This document shows positions 1 to 5,137 of a DNA stretch of 7,101 bases, piece by piece (positions within the stretch are counted from its first letter, which is position 1; the number at the start of each line of letters is the position of its first letter). A program made the position numbers and the translations under genes. Location of the stretch: assembly GCA_015489285.1 (NCBI GenBank), contig WGAA01000219.1:1-7101 (forward strand), written 5' to 3'. This DNA comes from Anaerolineae bacterium (GTDB taxonomy: Bacteria; Chloroflexota; Anaerolineae; JAADDB01). The notes beneath the pieces are model-generated. The model had not been told where the DNA came from, did not search any database, and worked only from the letters and a program-made list of their open reading frames with translations.

Positions 1-418
1 AGGCGTCCAGGTACGTGGGTGTCGTGTCCCGGGGACGGGCCCATTGGGGGACGAATCCCAGGCGGGCGATGACGGTGAGTCCCTCATGGCGGGCAAACCG
101 CACCACCATGTCCGGATGCTCCCAGGAATAACGGCCGGGTTCGGGTTCGTAGTACCCCCAGGGGAAGTACTCCACAATCCACGACGCGCCCATTTCCCGG
201 ACCATCTCCAACGTCCGGGCGATTTTCCACGGCTCCACCTCATCGGTCAGGCGGGTGTGCACCCCAATCTTTGGGTTGATGCTCTCCACCCGTCGGGGAG
301 GCCCCCACAGGAGGGGGCGAAACGAGGACGCGACGAGATATCCCGCCATCCAGAGGAGCAGGATCCAGCCCAGAACTGCCGCAATGGAAAGGGGGAATCG
401 CCCCCGCGGTCCGTGCAT
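1..418 (-). CDS. Membrane-anchored glycoside-hydrolase-like TIM-barrel protein, N-terminal part (runs off left edge)
   Basis: This is an open minus-strand frame of 139 codons that continues past the window edge, so only the N-terminus is seen. The ATG at 418-416 is preceded by GAGGAG (432-427) at 8-nt spacing. Residues about 9-33 form a hydrophobic helix after a short basic start, read as a signal anchor or uncleaved signal. From residue 50 the chain reads like the first strands of a family 5/39-type (alpha/beta)8 barrel: an IGVH strand near 51-54, a helix with WKIARTLEMVREMGASW (64-80), then a W-G-Y-Y-E-P-E-P-G-x-Y-x-W element at 87-99, the W..xEPxxGxYxW pattern common in these enzymes, and a second strand TVIARLG (115-121). 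The catalytic acids normally lie further on and are outside the window. Substrate is unknown; a role in an extracellular polysaccharide is inference. The class is fairly secure, the exact family is not. Confidence 0.8.
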   Translation of the reverse strand, partial: MHGPRGRFPLSIAAVLGWILLLWMAGYLVASSFRPLLWGPPRRVESINPKIGVHTRLTDEVEPWKIARTLEMVREMGASWIVEYFPWGYYEPEPGRYSWEHPDMVVRFARHEGLTVIARLGFVPQWARPRDTTPTYLDA

Positions 419-438
419 GGATGAATCTCCTCGTCCCA

Positions 439-647
439 CGCCAACGCCTCCGCAGTGCCTGACGCATGACGTAACGAGTAACGGAGTAACGAGTAATTGG
501 TTGGCGTGAAGACGACGCTGTCCCTGCAGCGCCAACCTGGCCCTACGTTACGCATTACGCATCACGGATTACGAATATGCCGCCAACCTTTATCCGACCG
601 CGCCAACGCCTCCTCTGCGCCTGACGCATGACGGGTGACGAATGACG
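439..647 (+). repeat. Composite 7-nt-periodic intergenic repeat, left copy
   Basis: Three blocks recur in the same order, on the opposite strand, near the right end of the window. Block A (471-496) is a perfect 26-nt match to 7017-6992. Block B (529-555) matches 6959-6933 at 26 of 27 positions. Block C (615-633) is a perfect 19-nt match to 6868-6850. A and B are the same 58 nt apart in both copies. Inside are heptamer runs: CGTTACG, CATTACG, CATCACG, GATTACG starting at 546, 553, 560 and 567; and CCTGACG, CATGACG, GGTGACG, AATGACG starting at 620, 627, 634 and 641. In addition, 439-471 and 601-633 are direct repeats of one another (29 of 33 identical), each opening with CGCCAACGCCTCC. The 7-nt period does not fit a coding role. 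The element resembles short tandem repetitive families scattered between genes in some bacteria; I cannot name it. Confidence 0.8.
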
Positions 648-683
648 ATCACCTCGTCAGGCCGGGACACTCCAGACTCACTA

Positions 684-718
684 CAGACTTCCGAAGTCCG
701 CAAGACTTCGGAAGTCTG
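684..718. repeat. Tandem palindrome / 15-bp perfect hairpin
   Basis: Positions 684-698 pair perfectly with 704-718, leaving a 5-nt loop CGCAA. Each arm also holds a 13-bp palindrome with one central base: GACTTC-C-GAAGTC (686-698) and GACTTC-G-GAAGTC (704-716), centred 18 nt apart. No gene reads into it from either side, since both flanking genes point away, and neither flank has a T-tract, so a terminator is unlikely. It ends about 10 nt before the candidate -35 of the next gene. That position would suit a regulator binding as two dimers, but a dispersed REP-like palindrome is equally possible. Confidence 0.75.
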
Positions 719-727
719 GCCCTGTAC

Positions 728-755
728 TTGGAGAAGCCCTCAACCCAAGTATACT
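728..755 (+). promoter_or_regulatory. Candidate sigma70-type promoter for the 829-2449 unit
   Basis: TATACT (750-755) matches the -10 consensus at five of six positions. A weak -35, TTGGAG (728-733), lies 16 nt upstream and keeps only the leading TTG. Transcription would start near 762, giving a leader of about 65 nt before the ATG at 829. The -10 is convincing, the -35 is not, which would fit an activated promoter using the palindromes just upstream (inference). Confidence 0.4.
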
Positions 756-828
756 ACGTATGGGTGTATTGCCAACGTTTTTGAAACCCTTTCCCGTTAC
801 GATCATCTAATGGCCGGAGGAGGGAACG

Positions 829-1080
829 ATGGACCTGACATTTTGGCGTGACGTGGCGATTGTCGTGTTGGCCGTGGAAGTGTTCCTCTTCGCCATCATC
901 CCCCTGGTCCTCATGTTCATCGCGGTTCGGGGGATTCGGTGGGGGGAAACCCGTGTGCGGGAGTACGCGGCCCGGTTCAGGCAGGAATGGCGAAAGGTTC
1001 ACCGACACGTGGAACGGTGGATGAAAACCGTGCGCACGCCCTTCGAATACGCGGAGTACATCGTTCACCTGTTCAAGTAA
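829..1080 (+). CDS. Small single-pass membrane protein (83 aa), unknown function
   Basis: I do not recognise a family. The ATG is preceded by GGAGG (816-820) at 8-nt spacing, a good ribosome binding site. Residues about 8-34 form one strongly hydrophobic helix. The rest (35-83) is basic and amphipathic, rich in Arg, Lys, Trp and aromatic residues (for example RQEWRKVHRHVERWMK at 51-66), so the tail most likely lies in the cytoplasm against the membrane (N-out/C-in by the positive-inside rule). The next gene starts 16 nt downstream, so the two are almost certainly co-transcribed. One idea is that it recruits the flavoprotein to the membrane; nothing in the sequence proves this. It has no cysteines and no redox or metal motif. 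Confidence 0.8.
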   Translation: MDLTFWRDVAIVVLAVEVFLFAIIPLVLMFIAVRGIRWGETRVREYAARFRQEWRKVHRHVERWMKTVRTPFEYAEYIVHLFK

Positions 1081-1096
1081 CGGGGGAGGGTCGACG

Positions 1097-2449
1097 ATGA
1101 AGACAGCGAAGTACCTGGCAGCTGTGGTCGGTGCGGGACCGGCCGGTTTGTACGGCGCGGAATTCCTGGCCCAATCGGACGTTCGGGTCGTCGTCCTGAA
1201 CCGGGACATCCGGCCCGGCGGGCTGGCCGAGTACGGGATCTACCCGGAAAAATACCGCATGAAGGAGGGGCTACGACGACAATTCTGTCGCATCCTGGAA
1301 CACCCCCTCATCACCTACTACGGCAACCTCCTCGTCGGCCGGGAGGGCGATCTGTCCCTGGAGGACCTTCGTTCCCTGGGCTTTCAGGGGATCCTCGTCA
1401 CCGTGGGGGCCCAGGGGACCAAGTGGTTGGGCATCCCCGGTGAGGACCTGCACGGGGTTTACCACGCAAAGTACATCGTATACCACTACAACAAACTCCC
1501 CCCGTACAGCACCTGGTCCTTCGACATCGGTCGGCGGGTGGCCCTCATCGGTGTGGGGAACGTGATGGTCGACGTGGCCCGCTGGCTCATCCGGGAGAAG
1601 AAGGTGGACGAAGTCATCGCGGTGGCCCGTCGTGGGCCCGCGGAGGTGAAGTTCACCCGGGACGAATTCGCCACCATCGCGGCCAACCTGGACGTGGCCG
1701 ACCTGGAACGGGAGATCGCCCGCGTGGCCAACGTCATGCGCAGCGTGGGCCAGGATCCCGAGGCCGCGAAAGCCTTCATCCTCTCCGCCCTGGAGCGCGC
1801 CTACCCCAAAGTCTCGTCCACCCGTTTTCGCTTCCGCTTCCTCTCCTCCCCCAAACGCATTCTAGGGGATGCCCACAACCGGGTGCGTGTCCTGGAGGTG
1901 GAGAACAACACCCTGGTACGGGTGGGGGAGACGACGAAACCGCGGGGGCTGCGCACCTTCGACATGCTGGAGGTGGACACGGTTATCTACTGCATCGGCG
2001 ACCAGGTCGACCCCGGCCTGGGACTCCCCGTGAAGTGGGGCGCCTACGTCACCCATCCCCATCCCCGCTTTCCCGTCGAGGGGACGTCCTATGAGGCGTA
2101 CGATCCGGAGAAGGAGGAGGCGATAGAGGGGATCTTCGTGGCCGGCTGGGCCCGACAGCCCAGCAAAGGTCTGGTGGGCACCGCGCGCAAGGACGGACGT
2201 CACGGGGCCCAGGCCCTGCTCCACTACCTGCGTACCCAATCGACCCTCAGCCCCGAGGAAATGGAGGCGCGGTTGAACACGCTGCGTGCCCGCTTCCGGG
2301 AGCTGGACAAGCCCGTCGTGACCGAGGAGGACTGGTTCCGCCTGCTCGAGGTCGAGCGTCGGGAAGCGGAACGCCGGGGGGTGCCCGAGTTCAAGTTCGC
2401 CACGAACGAGGAGATGCTGCGGGCCATAGGGAAACTCCCGTCCCGCTGA
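1097..2449 (+). CDS. FprA/adrenodoxin-reductase-like ferredoxin-NADP(+) reductase (FAD flavoprotein)
   Basis: This 450-aa protein matches the length and layout of adrenodoxin-reductase-type ferredoxin-NADP+ reductases, which pass electrons between NADPH and a ferredoxin in the cytoplasm. In order: an FAD dinucleotide fold with GAGPAG at 12-17; a PGGLAEYGIYPEKYRMK segment (40-56) like the family's P-x-G-L-V-R-x-G-V-A-P-D stretch; an NADP-binding GVGNVMVDVAR (152-162) followed by ARRGP (177-181), whose arginines contact the NADPH 2'-phosphate in this family; and near 344-372 the FAD-closing segment AGWARQPSKGLVGTARKDG. The residue that usually binds the FAD ribose, an acidic one at the end of beta-2, aligns with Asn35, which is unusual. 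There is no [4Fe-4S] or ferredoxin domain. The start at 1097 follows GGGGGAGGG (1082-1090) at 6 nt. It probably forms an operon with the 83-aa membrane protein. Alternative: a GltD-like oxidoreductase, less likely given the RRGP and AGW motifs. Confidence 0.85.
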   Translation: MKTAKYLAAVVGAGPAGLYGAEFLAQSDVRVVVLNRDIRPGGLAEYGIYPEKYRMKEGLRRQFCRILEHPLITYYGNLLVGREGDLSLEDLRSLGFQGILVTVGAQGTKWLGIPGEDLHGVYHAKYIVYHYNKLPPYSTWSFDIGRRVALIGVGNVMVDVARWLIREKKVDEVIAVARRGPAEVKFTRDEFATIAANLDVADLEREIARVANVMRSVGQDPEAAKAFILSALERAYPKVSSTRFRFRFLSSPKRILGDAHNRVRVLEVENNTLVRVGETTKPRGLRTFDMLEVDTVIYCIGDQVDPGLGLPVKWGAYVTHPHPRFPVEGTSYEAYDPEKEEAIEGIFVAGWARQPSKGLVGTARKDGRHGAQALLHYLRTQSTLSPEEMEARLNTLRARFRELDKPVVTEEDWFRLLEVERREAERRGVPEFKFATNEEMLRAIGKLPSR

Positions 2450-2454
2450 GGCGC

Positions 2455-3327
2455 CTACCGCTCCTCCCATAGTCCCACCGGGTCGACGGGGAAGCCGTAA
2501 TCGCGGATCTCGAAGTGAAGGTGGGGTCCCGTGCTGTGCCCCGTCGTTCCCACCACACCTATGGGCTGCCCCCGGATGACCCGTTCGCCCCGGGCCACCC
2601 AGATGGCGTCCAGGTGCGCGTAATACGTGCGGTACCCGTTCCTGTGGTCCACGATGACCAGCCAGCCGTACCCCTGATCGTTCCATCCGGCCCAGGCCAC
2701 CCGACCCGTGTCCGCGGCCGCGACCACCGTCCCCCGGTCCGCGGCAATGTCCACCCCCCGGTGTCGGGGCGAGTACCCCTGGCTGATGACCCCCGGGACG
2801 GGGCGGATGAAGTGGCCGCTGCCGAAATCCCACGGCTCCGCCCCTTCCCCGAGAGGAAGGGGGATCAGCACACGCCGGCCGGGCTCGAGATCGTATGGGG
2901 GGGAGAGGTGGCGATTTTGGGGCATGGCCACGATGTCCGTCAGGGTGACGCCGTAGGCTCGGGCCAGAACGCGCAGGGTTTGTCCCTCCTGTACCACGTG
3001 GCATAGGGATCGCTCGGGCGGGATGAGGAGGGTTTCCCCCGGGACGAGGGGCGCGGTGGCCGGACGGGGTTCGGGGATGGCGCAGGCCAGGAGGTGTAAC
3101 GGGCGGTGCAGACGACGGGCCAGGGTGAACAACGTGTCCCCCTCCTGCACGGTGTAGCGTTCCCCCGTGGGGAAGGGGTGCAACCGGAGCCGGGGATGTT
3201 CCCCTACGAGGAGGGGCAAATAGGCCCGTGTCGGGGAGGACGGTTGGGCCAGGAGGGTCGTCCCCGGCAGGCACAGGCTCACGATTCCGATCCAAAGGAG
3301 TATCAGCAGGAAGGTTCTTCGTCGCAT
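2455..3327 (-). CDS. Exported peptidase with two LysM domains and an M23 (lysostaphin/LytM-type) domain
   Basis: This 290-aa protein has an N-terminal signal sequence (basic MRRR, hydrophobic 5-27, likely cleavage near LLA at 27). Two LysM peptidoglycan-binding domains follow at about 57-103 (RYTVQEGDTLFTLARR) and 108-157 (HVVQEGQTLRVLARAYGV). An M23 zinc metallopeptidase domain (about 172-286) has all expected ligands and catalytic residues: H189-x3-D193 in HRGVDIA, H238 in YYAHLD, and H269-x-H271 in PHLHFEI. It should act outside the membrane on peptidoglycan cross-links. I chose the ATG at 3327 over an in-frame ATG at 3390 because the signal peptide begins there and GGGGAG (3337-3332) lies just upstream. 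The start overlaps the FkbM gene by 25 nt, so translation is probably coupled. Cys82 and Cys109 flank the LysM junction and might form a disulfide. The lipobox is not valid (Leu before Cys19). Confidence 0.9.
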   Translation of the reverse strand: MRRRTFLLILLWIGIVSLCLPGTTLLAQPSSPTRAYLPLLVGEHPRLRLHPFPTGERYTVQEGDTLFTLARRLHRPLHLLACAIPEPRPATAPLVPGETLLIPPERSLCHVVQEGQTLRVLARAYGVTLTDIVAMPQNRHLSPPYDLEPGRRVLIPLPLGEGAEPWDFGSGHFIRPVPGVISQGYSPRHRGVDIAADRGTVVAAADTGRVAWAGWNDQGYGWLVIVDHRNGYRTYYAHLDAIWVARGERVIRGQPIGVVGTTGHSTGPHLHFEIRDYGFPVDPVGLWEER

Positions 3328-4217
3328 GGGGCTCCCCGTTTTCGTCGTGTTCCCCGCAGCAGCGCGGTGACCAGCGCGTATTCCACGCATTGCATCCGCC
3401 AGCGCGAGCGAAAATCCCGGTCATTGAAGGTAAAGGGCCGGATCCCCAGCCGTTTCAACGTGCGGCGGAAGGCTTTGCCCCGTTCCGGGTCATCCTTTGC
3501 CACGTCGTCCCACATGCCGAAAAATCCGTCCACGTGCTCAGCCACGCCCCTTTCCACCAGGTCCTGAATGACTTCCTCCTCCGCGCCCTCGATGTTCATG
3601 CGCAGGATGATCACCCGGTCGTCCAGGGAAATGCCCTGCTCCCGAAGCCAGCGGGAAAGGGAGAGGGCAGGCACATCCTCGTAGGCGCGAAAATCCTCCC
3701 TGTACAGGGAAGACGCCCGACCGTCGGCAGGGGATACGTAGAGCCGGACGGTCCCCGTGGGCGGCGGTTGGTAGCAGAGGGCCGCGTGGACGATTTGCAC
3801 GCAGGGGAGGTGGGCCGTGTGCGCGACCGCGTCCCGGTAGAAGGCGGTGCCGGCCTCGAAGCCCACGGCCCGCACCCGGGAGGTGTAGCGGGGGAGGACC
3901 CGTTCCACGACCCAGCGCAGCTCCCGGGCCTCCCGGTGGGTGCCCGCATCCAGGTAGAGGACACAGGGGTCCGGGGGGAGGCGGGGTGCCCAGAGGTCCC
4001 GGGAATACCCCACCAGGGCCCAACGTTCGCGGATGGCCCGCAGCCAGAGGATGAGGGTGTCCAGCGTGACGAGGAGGCTCAGGGCCCACCGTCGCGGGCG
4101 GTCGCCGGGGATGATCCGCCGGAGTGCGCGGTGAAGGGTCCAGTTCCACAGCCCCTGGTAGGGATGCCAGATGATCCAGTGGAGGGGTTTCCCCTTACCA
4201 ATTCGTATCCCTTTCAT
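3303..4217 (-). CDS. FkbM-type SAM-dependent methyltransferase
   Basis: This 304-aa protein has the FkbM methyltransferase fold. It shows strand VLYLDAGTH (86-94) as SAM motif I, VGFEA (118-122) where the acidic residue would bind the SAM ribose, and RMNIEGAEEEVIQDL (206-220), the family's signature [KR]-x-D-[IV]-E-G-x-E with Asn208 replacing the usual Asp. A long N-terminal extension (about 1-80), basic and aromatic with a hydrophobic stretch near 44-60, precedes the catalytic fold and may sit at the membrane. FkbM enzymes O-methylate sugars or other hydroxyls; the acceptor here is unknown, with a glycan or lipid inferred from the neighbours. The ATG at 4217 overlaps the sulfotransferase end by 23 nt and has only a weak upstream purine run, pointing to coupled re-initiation. 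The 3' end overlaps the M23 start by 25 nt. Confidence 0.8.
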   Translation of the reverse strand: MKGIRIGKGKPLHWIIWHPYQGLWNWTLHRALRRIIPGDRPRRWALSLLVTLDTLILWLRAIRERWALVGYSRDLWAPRLPPDPCVLYLDAGTHREARELRWVVERVLPRYTSRVRAVGFEAGTAFYRDAVAHTAHLPCVQIVHAALCYQPPPTGTVRLYVSPADGRASSLYREDFRAYEDVPALSLSRWLREQGISLDDRVIILRMNIEGAEEEVIQDLVERGVAEHVDGFFGMWDDVAKDDPERGKAFRRTLKRLGIRPFTFNDRDFRSRWRMQCVEYALVTALLRGTRRKRGAPCDEEPSC

Positions 4218-5028
4218 ATCCCAGCTCGACGAGAAGGTCCCCGGCGATCTCCTTGAAAACCCGTTTGTGTTCTTCTGTGAAGTGGTTGCGCCAATCCCCG
4301 ATGGTGCCCTTGCGGAAGGTGGCGCTTTTCGTGTGAAAGAGCCGCGCGGCCACCTCTTCGACCCGGGTCGAGGGCATGGGGAGGCCGAGATATTCCCCGA
4401 TCTCCCGTATGGCGTCCCGCTGTTTGTGCGCGTCCCCGCCCCCTTTGGGCCCCACCAGGTCCTCGAACCGCACCACGTGGGCGCCGTGCTCTTGCCAGGC
4501 CAACACGCCGCGAAAGCGCTCGTTCACGTCGGGCAGGCGCAGGTGTTCTTGCCCCGCCGGGGGGTCGATGCCCCGGATGGAGGTCATCAGGCGGGCGTGG
4601 TCGTCGGGGAGACGGCGGTAGTAGTCCCGCAGGCGGTGGTGACGGTCCTTGTAGGTGACGTAGTGGAAGTGGGAGACGACTACGTCTCGCGGGTCCCGGA
4701 TGATGACGACCATGCGAGCTCCGCGGGCCCGCATGAGCTCCTCGACGAAGGGGAGGTAGGGCAGGTGGGCGGTGAGGTATTCCCCCGGTTTGAGGTGGGC
4801 GAAGGCGCGTTCGATTTTCTCCCGTGGGTGAAGGTAGTGGACGTGTTGACGGGAGTTGACGATGCCCATGAGGGTGAGACAGCGGGCGAGGAGGTGGCTC
4901 CCCGCCTTGGGGACGCTGTTGGCGACGACCCGGGGGGCACGATGGGCGTCGGGGTTGATGACCAGGCGCAAGCGGTGATGGTACAGGCGGAGGAGCCGCT
5001 CGATTCGGTCTCGTGTGGACACGGGCAT
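4195..5028 (-). CDS. PAPS-dependent sulfotransferase (Sulfotransfer_1 type)
   Basis: This 277-aa protein shows all the anchor motifs of the cytosolic-type sulfotransferase family, which moves a sulfuryl group from PAPS to a hydroxyl or amine. VPKAGSHLL (39-47) is the 5'-phosphosulfate loop (family pattern YPKSGTxWL). RDPRDVVVSHFHY (111-123) is the 3'-phosphate site with the Arg and Ser ligands (pattern RNPKDVxVSxxHF). RKGTIGDWRNHFT (239-251) matches the C-terminal RKGxxGDWKNxFT loop closely. Length is close to the usual 280-300. There is no signal or membrane segment, so it acts in the cytoplasm. The acceptor is unknown; gene order suggests a surface glycolipid, polysaccharide or similar. Start choice is open: the ATG at 5028 has GGGAG (5035-5031) only 2 nt away, whereas the GTG two codons later (5022-5020) has it at 8 nt. 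The 3' end overlaps the FkbM start by 23 nt. Confidence 0.87.
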   Translation of the reverse strand: MPVSTRDRIERLLRLYHHRLRLVINPDAHRAPRVVANSVPKAGSHLLARCLTLMGIVNSRQHVHYLHPREKIERAFAHLKPGEYLTAHLPYLPFVEELMRARGARMVVIIRDPRDVVVSHFHYVTYKDRHHRLRDYYRRLPDDHARLMTSIRGIDPPAGQEHLRLPDVNERFRGVLAWQEHGAHVVRFEDLVGPKGGGDAHKQRDAIREIGEYLGLPMPSTRVEEVAARLFHTKSATFRKGTIGDWRNHFTEEHKRVFKEIAGDLLVELGYERDTNW

Positions 5029-5070
5029 GTCTCCCGGCGTTGGGCGGGCGTTCCTCTGTAACCATGAGAG

Positions 5071-5103
5071 GAGGGACCCGGCACCGGAGGTGCCGAGTCC
5101 CTC
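5071..5103 (-). terminator. 15-bp hairpin after the secreted-protein gene (terminator or attenuator)
   Basis: Positions 5071-5085 pair with 5089-5103 around a GGA loop on the plus strand. The only non-Watson-Crick position (5078/5096) would be C-A in plus-strand RNA but G-U in minus-strand RNA, so the structure is fully paired only in a minus-strand transcript. It begins 34 nt after the stop of the 5138-6637 gene. No U-tract follows, so it may leak, act with Rho, or protect the 3' end of an abundant upstream message while letting some transcripts reach the sulfotransferase. Confidence 0.6.
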
Positions 5104-5137
5104 GGGTCACACGATTGAGTTGTCCGCCCGGTGAGGG

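Larger units (their letters stand above)
419..828. other. Divergent intergenic region with repeats
   Basis: This 410-nt gap separates a minus-strand gene from a plus-strand gene. I see no credible coding sequence: the short frames here cross the 7-nt repeats or the promoter and run into real genes in another frame. It holds the left copy of the composite repeat (439-647), a tandem palindrome (684-718) and a candidate promoter (728-755). The stretch 756-815 between promoter and ribosome binding site shows nothing further that I can name. Confidence 0.8.

Noticed and set aside
44..424. 126-aa plus-strand frame at the left end
   Set aside because: The minus-strand frame here has a ribosome binding site, a membrane anchor and a glycoside-hydrolase-like core. 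The plus-strand frame has neither motif nor a good ribosome binding site.
439..647. CRISPR array
   Set aside because: Repeats are short, variable, 7-nt periodic and irregularly spaced. There are no uniform repeat-spacer units and no cas genes.
642..851. 69-aa plus-strand frame
   Set aside because: It crosses the 7-nt repeats, the palindrome and the promoter, and overlaps the start of the 829 gene in another frame.
3271..3327. Lipoprotein signal in the M23 protein
   Set aside because: The residue before Cys19 is Leu, where a lipobox needs Gly, Ala or Ser. A normal signal-peptidase I site fits better.
3328..3390. Longer start for the M23 protein at 3390
   Set aside because: It would put 21 unrelated residues before a proper signal peptide and lengthen the overlap with the FkbM gene. 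The ATG at 3327 has GGGGAG upstream.
1862..3424. 520-aa minus-strand open frame across the reductase and M23 genes
   Set aside because: It spans two convincing convergent genes, is dominated by Pro, Gly, Arg and His, and shows no motif.
3228..4256. 342-aa plus-strand open frame opposite the FkbM gene
   Set aside because: It is antisense to a gene with clear FkbM motifs and has no recognisable domain.
4171..5061. 296-aa plus-strand and 298-aa alternative minus-strand frames over the sulfotransferase
   Set aside because: The 4195-5028 minus frame carries all the sulfotransferase motifs. The others are low-complexity shadows.
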